The notes under the pieces: model-generated
Told to the model about the DNA's origin: nothing
The model's input: the letters and a program-made list of their open reading frames with translations, nothing else
Database searches by the model: none
Translations under genes and position numbers: made by a program
Source of the DNA: a virus
Virus record (IMG/VR): IMGVR_UViG_3300005617_000310
Location: 1-33,705 of that record
Length of the DNA: 33,705 nt
Direction: 5' to 3' (one strand)
Part shown: positions 19,858 to 26,979 of the stretch, piece after piece
How positions within the stretch are numbered: position 1 is the stretch's first letter
Layout of the letters: each line of letters begins with the position of its first letter

Positions 19858-20328
19858 TCACCCCTCCTGTAGTTCCGCGAGAATGTCCCGTACCGCGTGG
19901 TCCCAAGCGCGCTGCGACTCCGGGAGCGAGGGCAGACCGACCGTTCGCGCCGCGTACCGGCCCGGCACGGCCAGCAGCTGCGCCCGGATCGTCGTCGTGA
20001 TCTGCCGCACCGTCTGCCGGAAGTCGTCGACCGATACGAGCCTGCCGGCCATCTCGTCGCGTTCCATCTCCGCCATCTCCACCTCGGCCGCCATCTTCCG
20101 CCTCGTGTACTCCACGATGTCGTTCGGTTTGGCGTTCCGCTCCGCCAACAGCTGCGCCTCACGCCAGCGGGCGAACTTGGGCCACGCATAGAGCAGCTTC
20201 CCGCCCTCACGCTTCACCGGCGCGTCCGGCTTCGCGCCCCACACGCCGAGCGACTGCGCCGTGACCCCGATCCGACGGGCAGCCTCGGCGCCGGAGACCC
20301 ACTCGCCGTCGGATTTCAGCCGGGGCAT
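19858..20328 (-). CDS. terminase small subunit, Nu1-like
   Basis: The 156-residue protein starts MPRLKSDGEWVSGAEAARRI, a winged HTH (AARRIGVTAQSLGVWGAKPD) as in lambda Nu1 for binding cos DNA. A helical middle with WREAQLLAERNAKPNDIVEY and MAAEVEMAEMERDEMAGRLV precedes a C-terminal domain (LLAVPGRYAARTVGLPSLPE) typical of this family. It recognises packaging-initiation DNA and recruits TerL. It follows a 115-bp gap, so it may open a separate transcript. Confidence 0.8.
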   Translation of the reverse strand: MPRLKSDGEWVSGAEAARRIGVTAQSLGVWGAKPDAPVKREGGKLLYAWPKFARWREAQLLAERNAKPNDIVEYTRRKMAAEVEMAEMERDEMAGRLVSVDDFRQTVRQITTTIRAQLLAVPGRYAARTVGLPSLPESQRAWDHAVRDILAELQEG

Positions 20329-20443
20329 CTAAGTCGATGGTTCCGAAAGTCTTTCACTAGTGGGTACCCTCGCCCGCACGGGACCTGCGGCAATCGCGGC
20401 GGAAGGACCCGCAAAAAAATCGTGCCACTACGACTCGTTAGGT
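20329..20443. promoter_or_regulatory. 115-bp gap upstream of terminase genes (possible late promoter or cos region)
   Basis: The gap precedes TerS in the leftward direction, where cos sites and late promoters often lie. I see no convincing -10/-35 pair. It holds a T-run hairpin (20413-20433) and one CGTTAGG (20436-20442). Confidence 0.3.
20413..20433 (-). terminator. weak terminator-like hairpin with T7 run
   Basis: On the minus strand a short stem TCGT/ACGA with a 6-nt loop is followed directly by seven T. The stem is only 4 bp, so termination would be weak, but the location just after the gene ending at 20444 is right. Confidence 0.35.
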
Positions 20444-21100
20444 TCATCGCGCCGTCCGCAACGCTTCCGCGAGTGCCGTCGCAAAGATCGCGGGCCACTG
20501 TTCTTGCGCCACGCGCTTCGCTGTGTCGACGAAGTGGAGCTCTGGGTCGATCGACACGCTCGGCTTGAACACGAACATCGCCTTGAGCGACCCTCGCCCT
20601 TTGCGCCCGGTGCGTTGATAGATCCCGGGACCGATCTTTCCGGTCTGCTTATCGATCACGATCACCTGGCGTGCGCCCTTGAGTGATCCGAACCGCTCTA
20701 TCAGTGCTCGCGGCCTGTTCCCGGACGTCACGATGTCGCGCTTGTTCCGACGGACGCCGCTCGCTGGCACCGCCAGCATGTGGCCTGAGCCTCTGGTCGG
20801 GAACTTCCGGGTGTCGCGCTCGAATTTGGCGAGGAAGTCCGCCTTGCGGTCCATGCCGTACGTGACCGTCGGATCGGTTTTGGTCGCGATGCCGCTCAGG
20901 CGCTTCACGCCCTGTTTTTCGATGAAGTCTTTCCGCCGCAGAGTGAAGATCGAGCCGAGACGTTCGCGTTCCGCCTTCTGGAATGCCTCACCGAGGCGGT
21001 TGATCGCGAGCGAACGTGCGAACGGAAGCTGTTTCTGCTCGAGTGCCGTCAGTTGCTTGACGACATCGCTGGTGTCGAGCGTGATTCGCATCGTGATCAT
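20444..21100 (-). CDS. tail completion / minor tail protein Z-like
   Basis: The 218-residue protein starts MITMRITLDTSDVVKQLTAL, overlapping the upstream TGA; a second ATG three codons in is possible. The pattern LARSLAINRLGEAFQ-like (here QLPFARSLAINRLGEAFQKA), then FTLRRKDFIEKQGVKR, resembles phage proteins related to minor tail protein Z. The C-terminal FVDTAKRVAQEQWPAIFATA is also typical. Its placement before TerS, away from the other tail genes, is unusual. Confidence 0.45.
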   Translation of the reverse strand: MITMRITLDTSDVVKQLTALEQKQLPFARSLAINRLGEAFQKAERERLGSIFTLRRKDFIEKQGVKRLSGIATKTDPTVTYGMDRKADFLAKFERDTRKFPTRGSGHMLAVPASGVRRNKRDIVTSGNRPRALIERFGSLKGARQVIVIDKQTGKIGPGIYQRTGRKGRGSLKAMFVFKPSVSIDPELHFVDTAKRVAQEQWPAIFATALAEALRTAR

Positions 21101-22254
21101 GCCGCGCGCCTCTGGTCGACGAGCCGTGTGAGCTCACTCCTGACGCTCTCAATGACTTTCGGCCACGCGTGCGGCCGTTCGCATCGGAAAAGCGTGGTGT
21201 TGAAGTACCACGGCGTTCGATCTCCGCTCGCCATCCATCGATAATCGTTCGGAGCGCCGATCATCAACAAAGTCGGCACGCATAACGCACCGGCGATGTG
21301 AGCAGTGGACGTATCGACAGAGACAACCGCGTGTAGCGAACGAACGACGGTAGAAGTCTCGTAGAAGTCGAGCGTCTCGAATTGCTTCATCCCGTTCGCC
21401 TCGCCGAGCTGCAGCGAGACCCACGTCACGCCTGCCGTCTCGAAGAGCGGCGCGAGTTGATCGGAGTTGTGAATGCTTCGCATCGCATCGCCCTTGTGGG
21501 CACGATTTCCCTTCCACACGAGACCGACTCGGTAGCCCGGCAGCGATGCGACTTCTGGGTGTGGCCGAGCGTGCAGGTAGCCGGCAGACCCGGGGATATC
21601 CGCCGCGCGCCAGGTGCGGAAGAGGTACGGGAGCGACATGAACGCGGCGTGATAGTCGTGCCGCGGCACCGGCTCGGTGTCGGTGACCACGTCCGCGCCC
21701 TTGGGGACGTTGTAGCGCACGAGACGCCAGAGGTTCGCGGGCACTCGATAGATGACGTGCATGCCGGTCTGCTCGAGCAGCCCCCAGTAGCGGAGCATCA
21801 TGAGCACGTCGCCCGCGCCCTGCTCGGCGAAGATCAGTAACGAGCGATCTCGGTGCACGGCCCCATCCCATCGCTTCGCCAGCTCAGTGCCCGCGGCGAC
21901 CGCGATCGACGTACGCGCGTGGAATGTTGGATCGTGCCACCGCTCCTCGTAGATCGACCAGCCGTCGCGATATTCGCCGAGCTGTAGGTGCGCATGCGCG
22001 ATATTGACGCGTGGGGCGGGGTCGAACGGCGCGAGCGTGTGGGCGTGGTGGTAGTAGCGGAGCGCGTCACGGTGACGGCCACGGTTGCCCGCGGCGTTGC
22101 CGAGATTGACCCACGCGCCGAAATGCTTGGGATAGCACTCGACGGCGAGGCGGAAGAGCATCTCCGCTCGCTCGTAGTCCTGCGCGTTCATGGCGACCAA
22201 TCCGCTCACCACGGCGCGCTGGGACTCACGCTTCCGCCAACCGGCAAGTCTCAC
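21097..22254 (-). CDS. TPR-glycosyltransferase (GT9-like) cargo protein
   Basis: The 385-residue protein has two or three TPR-like repeats (residues about 15-110: QDYERAEMLFRLAVECYPKH-FGAWVNLGNAAG; RHRDALRYYHHAHTLAPFDP). A GT-B-like domain follows, with LIFAEQGAGDVLMMLRY, GYRVGLVWKGNRAHKGD, and VVSVDTSTAHIAGALCVPTL then LMIGAPNDYRWM. This architecture is known for bacterial TPR proteins related to heptosyltransferase-family GT9 enzymes, which move sugars to glycan acceptors. In a phage it could modify the host surface (superinfection exclusion) or virion proteins. It starts within the ATGA of the upstream gene and so shares the operon. Confidence 0.75.
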   Translation of the reverse strand: MRLAGWRKRESQRAVVSGLVAMNAQDYERAEMLFRLAVECYPKHFGAWVNLGNAAGNRGRHRDALRYYHHAHTLAPFDPAPRVNIAHAHLQLGEYRDGWSIYEERWHDPTFHARTSIAVAAGTELAKRWDGAVHRDRSLLIFAEQGAGDVLMMLRYWGLLEQTGMHVIYRVPANLWRLVRYNVPKGADVVTDTEPVPRHDYHAAFMSLPYLFRTWRAADIPGSAGYLHARPHPEVASLPGYRVGLVWKGNRAHKGDAMRSIHNSDQLAPLFETAGVTWVSLQLGEANGMKQFETLDFYETSTVVRSLHAVVSVDTSTAHIAGALCVPTLLMIGAPNDYRWMASGDRTPWYFNTTLFRCERPHAWPKVIESVRSELTRLVDQRRAA

Positions 22255-22472
22255 CCGATGCGCTCCCAGTCTTTCTTCCGATACACGGGCTTGAACGGCT
22301 GAATCTGCGCGCTAGTGACTTCCGGCATGTCCGGCCCCTCGATCAGCATCTCGATAGAGAGCCCGTCCTCCGAATTCCGCGCGCTCACAATCCGGTGCGT
22401 CTCAGGATCGAGACAAAGCAGGTCGAGCCACAATTCCTTCGAGATGGTCAGTTCTCCCATCCGCTCGCTCAT
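22251..22472 (-). CDS. small hypothetical phage protein
   Basis: The 73-residue protein starts MSERMGELTISKELWLDLLC and contains THRIVSARNSEDGLSIEMLI and a Pro-rich end PFKPVYRKKDW. An N-terminal helix then two beta strands are predicted by eye. Overlaps both neighbours by ATGA. Confidence 0.55.
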   Translation of the reverse strand: MSERMGELTISKELWLDLLCLDPETHRIVSARNSEDGLSIEMLIEGPDMPEVTSAQIQPFKPVYRKKDWERIG

Positions 22473-22672
22473 GACAACACCTCGGGCAGTCGCCGGTTGT
22501 ACTCCCGCGTGAACGACTCCGTGATCGTCGCGGTGATCTCGTCAAACTGCTTCCGCGTGAGAGGAATGCATCCGCAGCGCCGCATGGTCAGCTCGGCCTT
22601 CAGGCTCCGAGAGATCGTCGCTTTCGCGATCACGCCGGTGCCGAAGCATTTCTTGCACGCCTGCTTGCTCAT
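22469..22672 (-). CDS. small zinc-binding protein (CxxCxG)
   Basis: The 67-residue protein starts MSKQACKKCFGTGVIAKATI and later has RRCGCIPLTRK. A CxxCxG and a CGC pair resemble one DnaJ-type zinc centre. Helical C-terminus. It overlaps its neighbours at both ends. Function unknown. Confidence 0.6.
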   Translation of the reverse strand: MSKQACKKCFGTGVIAKATISRSLKAELTMRRCGCIPLTRKQFDEITATITESFTREYNRRLPEVLS

Positions 22673-22953
22673 CCCAGGTTCTCCTCGGGTGCTGTGCGCG
22701 GTGGCGGGGCGGCCTTCACGTCGATGCCCGCGATCGCGTACCACACCGCGGCAGCGGCGGCGAGCTGGCGGGCCGCCTGGAGCGCGGGCCGCGGATCTTG
22801 CATCGCTTTTGCGAGCTCGAACTCGATCTCGCGCACGTGAACGAACAGGGCGTGTCTGGCGTGCGCGACGCGGATGAGGTCACGCGCTTGGCAGGCCAGC
22901 GTGTACTCGCGGATGATCGCCTCGCCGAGGACGTCGGCATCAGACGCACTCAC
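22669..22953 (-). CDS. hypothetical helical protein
   Basis: The 94-residue protein starts with GTG 22953, 14 bases inside the preceding gene (VSASDADVLGEAIIREYTLA). Long amphipathic helices run through RVAHARHALFVHVREIEFEL and ALQAARQLAAAAAVWYAIAG. No family recognised. Confidence 0.55.
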   Translation of the reverse strand: MSASDADVLGEAIIREYTLACQARDLIRVAHARHALFVHVREIEFELAKAMQDPRPALQAARQLAAAAAVWYAIAGIDVKAAPPPRTAPEENLG

Positions 22954-23176
22954 CGCGCCTCGACTGGTCAGCGAAGCGCCCGTGCGGCATCGCACTGAAC
23001 GCTTTGGTGTAGCCGCGATCGAGGTCGCGGATGATGCGCCGGATCCGGTGCAGATCCTCTGCGGCGGGGTGAGGCACGCGATCGGCGTGCGTGAACGCAT
23101 CATAGAGCAGCTGCAGCGCAGCGATATCGTCGCGGTCGACCACGATGTCGATCGTCCGGCGCGGGTCGGCGGCCAT
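22940..23176 (-). CDS. hypothetical small protein
   Basis: The 78-residue protein starts MAADPRRTIDIVVDRDDIAA at ATG 23176. The frame is open further upstream but that part is the hairpin-bearing leader. HPAAEDLHRIRRIIRDLDRG is a likely charged helix. First gene after the large hairpin, so possibly the start of a transcript. Confidence 0.55.
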   Translation of the reverse strand: MAADPRRTIDIVVDRDDIAALQLLYDAFTHADRVPHPAAEDLHRIRRIIRDLDRGYTKAFSAMPHGRFADQSRRGECV

Positions 23177-23204
23177 TCTCGGATCCTGGGCAACGGGAAA
23201 CGAA

Positions 23205-23256
23205 ACCGCCGGCCGTCGCGCCCCTGAGTCCGGGAAGGCGCGGAACGGCCGGCGGT
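23205..23256 (-). terminator. large hairpin (terminator or attenuator)
   Basis: ACCGCCGGCCGT (23205-23216) pairs with ACGGCCGGCGGT (23245-23256), and CGCGCC/GGCGCG extend the stem inward (23217-23222 with 23237-23242), giving about 18 bp. On the minus strand it is followed by TTCGTTTCCCG. It lies in the gap between the genes ending at 23349 and starting at 23176. Confidence 0.55.
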
Positions 23257-23299
23257 CAAGCCTGGCGTAGTTGTCGGGTCGTGCGAGTGCCCGGACAGA

Positions 23300-23333
23300 A
23301 TAACGCCTGACGCGCGCGAGGGGCAACGCGGAA
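23300..23333 (-). promoter_or_regulatory. possible minus-strand promoter
   Basis: On the minus strand TTGCCC, about 18 bases, then TATTCT form a loose -35/-10 pair upstream of the hairpin and the gene starting at 23176. Boxes are imperfect; coordinates are approximate. Confidence 0.25.
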
Positions 23334-23348
23334 GATCGCGACGCACTA

Positions 23349-23522
23349 TCACTGTAGGTGGATTCGCCGCAGGATGGCCAGTACCACCACGAACCCGATC
23401 GCGACGATCGCGGTGATCGTGACGACGGTGCTCTTGACCGGCTCCGCGATCGGGATGCGGTCCCACAGATGAACCAGCAGCACCACGAGGACGACGAGCA
23501 GGACTACCGTGAGGAGGGTCAT
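23349..23522 (-). CDS. 57-residue two-helix membrane protein (holin-like candidate)
   Basis: The product starts MTLLTVVLLVVLVVLLVHLW and has a short charged loop (DRIPIAEPVKS). A second hydrophobic helix (VVTITAIVAIGFVVVLAIL) ends in RRIHLQ. GGAG lies 8 bases before the ATG, a good RBS. Two helices with a charged loop suit a small holin or other inner-membrane phage peptide, but there is no endolysin beside it. Confidence 0.65.
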   Translation of the reverse strand: MTLLTVVLLVVLVVLLVHLWDRIPIAEPVKSTVVTITAIVAIGFVVVLAILRRIHLQ

Positions 23523-23544
23523 ATGGGGCTCCGGTTGATGTGGG

Positions 23545-23970
23545 TTAGCCGGCCTTCGATCGCCGCGGCGGGTCGTATCGCTCGCCCAGCACGGCGATCA
23601 TCTCGAACACGTCCGTGATCCCTTGGGACTCAAGCCATCGGAATTCCCGCCAGTCGATCTCGCTGATGAACACCTTCCGGATGTGGCGGCCGGTCCCGTC
23701 CTTCGCCACGCGGTGCACGAAGAGCACGAGCATCGAGCGGCCGCAGCGTGGCCCGTTGCCCGGCGGCTCGCGGTAGGTGCACGTGTAGTAGCCGGCCTCT
23801 GGGAACTGCGCGAGATCGGAACGCGAGACGGGATGCCCCGCTGGACAAAACACAACGTCGAGTGGGTCGACGCCCTCCGTGGTGTGCACGAAGCCGGCGT
23901 ATCGACGACGGCCGCTCCGGATATCGTCATCCGCTGGCAACGGGTTGAGGTGGCCGCCATCGGGCGTCAC
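23545..23970 (-). CDS. hypothetical protein with Cys/His cluster
   Basis: The 141-residue protein starts with GTG 23970 (MTPDGGHLNPLPADDD) overlapping the preceding TGA. VVFCPAGHPVSRSDL, YYTCTYREPPGNGPRCGRSM and LVLFVHRVAKDG suggest a zinc-ribbon-like site (CPAGH...C...C). The C-terminal part is helical and acidic. Unknown role. Confidence 0.55.
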   Translation of the reverse strand: MTPDGGHLNPLPADDDIRSGRRRYAGFVHTTEGVDPLDVVFCPAGHPVSRSDLAQFPEAGYYTCTYREPPGNGPRCGRSMLVLFVHRVAKDGTGRHIRKVFISEIDWREFRWLESQGITDVFEMIAVLGERYDPPRRSKAG

Positions 23971-24218
23971 ACGCCGTCGCCGATCGGTGCGGGGATCAGC
24001 TCGCGCGGCAGCACGGTCTTCTCCCACCGAACCGACACGTGGTGCGGGTCGAGCCGCTGGGCCTCGGCGATCCGCTCGTCGCGCTCCTCACGGAGCTGCT
24101 GCGCGGCGTCCAGCTCCTCGAGCTCCGTGGCGTACTCGGCGCCGCGGTGCTTGCTCTCGGCGGAGTCCAGGAGCTCGTGGATCCGGCGCTCGGTCAGGAT
24201 GCGTTCGGTGGGCGTCAT
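23967..24218 (-). CDS. small charged coiled-coil protein
   Basis: The 83-residue protein starts MTPTERILTERRIHELLDSA and is almost wholly charged helix (ATELEELDAAQQLREERDER). It ends LPRELIPAPIGDGV. Overlaps both neighbours by ATGA/GTGA. Confidence 0.55.
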   Translation of the reverse strand: MTPTERILTERRIHELLDSAESKHRGAEYATELEELDAAQQLREERDERIAEAQRLDPHHVSVRWEKTVLPRELIPAPIGDGV

Positions 24219-24403
24219 GGGCGGCGCAGCGTGTTGCGAATGGTGATGCAGTTGATCACGATCAACCCACCGAACCCCATCACAATGGACCACTTCGCGA
24301 CGGCCGACATGTCGCGCTGTAGCAGATCGAATATCACGTAGCAGCCGGCGACGATGGCGCTTCCGGCAACCACGCGAACTGTCCACCGCCAGGAGATCTT
24401 CAT
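24215..24403 (-). CDS. 62-residue two-helix membrane protein
   Basis: MKISWRWTVRVVAGSAIVAG then YVIFDLLQRDMS then a second hydrophobic segment VAKWSIVMGFGGLIVINCIT and a basic tail RNTLRRP. N- and C-terminal positive charges with two hydrophobic stretches suggest an inner-membrane peptide. Possibly holin-related, function not shown. Confidence 0.6.
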   Translation of the reverse strand: MKISWRWTVRVVAGSAIVAGCYVIFDLLQRDMSAVAKWSIVMGFGGLIVINCITIRNTLRRP

Positions 24404-24413
24404 TGCTAGGCTC

Positions 24414-24617
24414 CTAGTCGTCGCGCGCGGGGCGTCTGCCGCGCAGGTCGTACAGCTCTCGCGCGAGCTCGTCGAGCGCCTGGCGAGCGGTGAGCGTTGG
24501 GAATCCCAGGCGGGTGACCTTGTCCAGCGTTTCCTTGATGGCGTCGACGCGGACGTCTGGCGCCTGGTGTTCTCGGCGGCGGGGTTCGTTGTTAGGCTCG
24601 GGGTTCGATCTGCTCAC
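24414..24617 (-). CDS. small hypothetical protein
   Basis: The 67-residue protein starts with GTG 24617 (MSRSNPEPNNEPRRREHQAP) overlapping the upstream TGA. The C-terminal half TRLGFPTLTARQALDELARE resembles a short helical domain. A longer frame upstream is the shadow of the acidic gene. Confidence 0.5.
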   Translation of the reverse strand: MSRSNPEPNNEPRRREHQAPDVRVDAIKETLDKVTRLGFPTLTARQALDELARELYDLRGRRPARDD

Positions 24618-24832
24618 GTGACAAGGTCCTCCTCCGTGAAGTCGTGCTCTCCGTCGTCGTCGTCGAACTCTTCGGGCAGGGCGTAGCCGGCATCGTCGGC
24701 GAAAACTTCCTCCTCCTCCTCCATCTCGGCATTCGCGTCCGCGAGCGCGCAGCGGCAGTCGTCGGGCGCCTGCTGGCCGTGATCCTCGCCGTCGCAATCG
24801 CATTGCTGGCCGCAGATCGGACACTCGTGCAT
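24614..24832 (-). CDS. small acidic zinc-binding protein
   Basis: The 72-residue protein starts MHECPICGQQCDCDGEDHGQ, with a CxxC...C.C cluster plus CRC. It is followed by a strongly acidic tail (EMEEEEEVFADDAGYALPEE, FDDDDGEHD). Acidic tails occur in DNA mimics, but that is a guess. Confidence 0.6.
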   Translation of the reverse strand: MHECPICGQQCDCDGEDHGQQAPDDCRCALADANAEMEEEEEVFADDAGYALPEEFDDDDGEHDFTEEDLVT

Positions 24833-24845
24833 TAGCGCGCTCCAC

Positions 24846-25061
24846 TCATGGCTCGATCGAGTATTGGCACTCGGTCGACAGCACGACCGGACCGTCGTCG
24901 ATGGCGATGATCGTGATGAATGGATCCTCGGTGTCGTCGCGGACGATCTCACCGGGGAATGTCTTAGTTGGGTCGTAGTGGAAGCAGACGCGTACACGGC
25001 GATGCAGGTGGTCGCCCTGCTTCGGGAATCGTGTCGCGGAGATGTTCGGATGCACGCCCAT
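24846..25061 (-). CDS. small hypothetical protein
   Basis: The 71-residue protein starts MGVHPNISATRFPKQGDHLH at ATG 25061, sharing a base with the nuclease stop. RRVRVCFHYDPTKTFPGEIV and DDTEDPFITIIAIDDGPVVL look like a small beta barrel. Unknown function. Confidence 0.6.
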   Translation of the reverse strand: MGVHPNISATRFPKQGDHLHRRVRVCFHYDPTKTFPGEIVRDDTEDPFITIIAIDDGPVVLSTECQYSIEP

Positions 25062-25552
25062 CAGCGTCTCACCGGCTCGAGTGCTCCGCTCGCCTCGTCG
25101 CGGTAGGCGAGCCCTAACGCGACCACCAGGTCCTCCGCCTCGCGCCGGCCGCCGATGTAGTGCCGGCTGCCTGTGATGGTGCAGTTGCAGAGATCGTGGA
25201 ACTCCTGCTGCGGCTCCGACACGCGCGCGCCCTTCTGCCGTTTCGTTTCCCACCAGAAGGACACGAGCTCTAGGAACACGACGAATAGATCGCCGAGTCC
25301 CGGCGTCTGCTTCGCTGCGCGCGTCTGGCTGAGCCAGTAGACACGAGCGCCGAACGCGCCGAAAACTTTCTGCACCTCGAGCTGCTCGGCCTTCTCGAGG
25401 CGATCGCGATCGTCGGTGTCCGGCTCCAGGGCGACACCAGTCTTTCGCGCTCGATACTGCACGAGCGTCAGACCGGCCGCTTTCGCTGCGAGTAGCTCGG
25501 TGCTGATCGGAAACGGATCGAGCTCGGGGGCGCGTTCTGGTTTGTTAGGCAT
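25061..25552 (-). CDS. VRR-NUC-type nuclease
   Basis: The 163-residue protein starts MPNKPERAPELDPFPISTEL at ATG 25552, overlapping the helicase stop by 8 bases. The C-terminal half matches VRR-NUC: QTPGLGDLFVVFLELVSFWW-ETKRQKG, with the PD-(D/E)xK acids at about Asp88 and Glu102 and Lys104. SEPQQEFHD then follows with the family's Gln (about 115-116), then GRREAEDLVVALGLA. These enzymes cut branched or flapped DNA. Beside the helicase it may process replication or packaging intermediates. Confidence 0.8.
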   Translation of the reverse strand: MPNKPERAPELDPFPISTELLAAKAAGLTLVQYRARKTGVALEPDTDDRDRLEKAEQLEVQKVFGAFGARVYWLSQTRAAKQTPGLGDLFVVFLELVSFWWETKRQKGARVSEPQQEFHDLCNCTITGSRHYIGGRREAEDLVVALGLAYRDEASGALEPVRR

Positions 25553-26969
25553 CGTCGCCCTCCCGATCAGCCTGCATTCCACGACGCTCTTCGAGCTGCT
25601 CGTTGATCGACTCCGCAAGACCTTGCCCACCTTGCCCGGGCGATTTAACCCCCTTTTCGGAAGCCGCTTCCCCCCTTAAGGGGGAAGCGAGGCTTTCCGG
25701 AGGTGGTCCGGACAGGCTCGGGGCAAGGTGGGCAGGGTCTAAAAGGCCCAGGTCTGGAGGTTGCCCAACCCTGCCCACTTTTTCCCGGGCAGGGTTGTAC
25801 GAGCCGAATCCGTGCGACCCGTGGGCTTGAATAGAGGCGGGGTCGAGCGCCTGGGAATCGGTCGACATCGTGCTGTTGCCCCCATCAGAAGGGCCAGACC
25901 ACGAGCGGTCGACGATCCGCCAGAGCTTCGCACCCTGCCGGCCTGTGTCGTACGCGATCACGTTCAGCGCGTTGAGCCGCGCGATCGCCTTGCTGAGATC
26001 CTCGTTGCGGATCCCGGTGCCGAGCTTCCGGAGATCGGTGGAGGTAATCGGTTTGGCCGCGAGCGAGAGCTGCGACACGATGAACTCTTCGGCGCGTCGG
26101 TCGGCGTCGCTTCGCGCGTCCTCGAGCGTGAGCCGCGCCGCCGTCCACTGGCCGCGGTTCCCCGGCTCGTGGTCGATCCGGTGCTTGATGAGGAACGGCT
26201 CGAGCCGGGGCGCGCGGCTCATCTTCAGGTTCTCGACGCGGATGCCCTGCTCGAGGAACTCGAAGAAGAAGACCGCGCGTGAGGAGTGCGGCAGCGAGCT
26301 CGCCCCGCGGATCCGGTCCAGCTGTCGCTTGTCGGCGCCCGCTTTCCCGGCGTGGTGCACGACGCCGACCGTGCAGTGGAAGCGCTTCGTGAGCGACCGG
26401 AGATATTTGATCGCCGGCCGCGTCTCGGTGTTGGAATTCTCGTCGGCGCCCAGGACCTCGAACCACGGGTCGAAGAGCACGAGCGCTGGCTCGATGCGTT
26501 CGACTTCGCGGTCGAGGTGCACGCGCCAGGCGTGGTCGCTGAGGTTGGGCTCCCCCTCGGCGATGACGTGGACGTTGCCGAGCACGCGCTCGCGCGACCA
26601 GCCATGGCCGGCGCAGTAGGCCTCGAGCCGCATGACGACGACCCCTAACGAGTCCTCGTTCGAGACCACGAGCACGGGCCCGCGGAGCGCGCGATACGAG
26701 CCGAAGGCAGCGTATCCGCCGGCCACTGCCCCGGCCATGTGGAGCGCCGCGCTGCTCTTGAACGCCCCGCCGTCCCCGACGAAGAGCACGATCTCCGACA
26801 TCGGGATGAGATCGTGGACAAGGAACCGCACCGGCGGCTGCGGCGGCGCGTGGAGCGCGTTGACCGCTGCCGGCAGCGATACGTCCGAGGCCGGCGCGAT
26901 GGTGGCCACCGCGACGTCCGATTCGTAGTCGGGATACCGATCGACGGGCATCGTCAGCGCCACGGCCAT
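25545..26969 (-). CDS. RepA/AAA_25-type replicative helicase
   Basis: The 474-residue protein starts MAVALTMPVDRYPDYESDVA with GTGAGG about 10 bases upstream. RecA fold: VLFVGDGGAFKSSAALHMAG is a P-loop (residues 65-73), LVLFDPWFEVLG is Walker B (163-168), and VGVVHHAGKAG is a motif III-like segment. A winged-helix-like region (SSDLRKLGTGIRNEDLSK pattern, about 330-380) follows. The last about 100 residues are low complexity and their DNA is the iteron cluster. It probably unwinds the phage origin. No primase or polymerase is seen, so host enzymes would be recruited. Confidence 0.8.
   Translation of the reverse strand: MAVALTMPVDRYPDYESDVAVATIAPASDVSLPAAVNALHAPPQPPVRFLVHDLIPMSEIVLFVGDGGAFKSSAALHMAGAVAGGYAAFGSYRALRGPVLVVSNEDSLGVVVMRLEAYCAGHGWSRERVLGNVHVIAEGEPNLSDHAWRVHLDREVERIEPALVLFDPWFEVLGADENSNTETRPAIKYLRSLTKRFHCTVGVVHHAGKAGADKRQLDRIRGASSLPHSSRAVFFFEFLEQGIRVENLKMSRAPRLEPFLIKHRIDHEPGNRGQWTAARLTLEDARSDADRRAEEFIVSQLSLAAKPITSTDLRKLGTGIRNEDLSKAIARLNALNVIAYDTGRQGAKLWRIVDRSWSGPSDGGNSTMSTDSQALDPASIQAHGSHGFGSYNPAREKVGRVGQPPDLGLLDPAHLAPSLSGPPPESLASPLRGEAASEKGVKSPGQGGQGLAESINEQLEERRGMQADREGDDA
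25619..25797. repeat. iteron-like repeats and hairpins: candidate replication origin
   Basis: Six copies of a 9-mer ACCTTGCCC/ACCCTGCCC occur: 25620-25628 and 25629-25637 in tandem, 25721-25729 and 25730-25738 in tandem inverted, 25768-25776, and 25787-25795 inverted. A 10-bp stem CGCTTCCCCC/GGGGGAAGCG (25665-25674 with 25680-25689, loop CTTAA) lies in the middle. An 11-bp inverted repeat ends the cluster (25766-25776 with 25787-25797). It lies in the 3' low-complexity part of the helicase gene. Confidence 0.55.
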
Positions 26970-26979
26970 GCTCGATGCC

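Noticed and set aside
20329-20443. cos site upstream of TerS
   Set aside because: Expected position, but no recognisable cosN/cosB pattern can be defined by eye.
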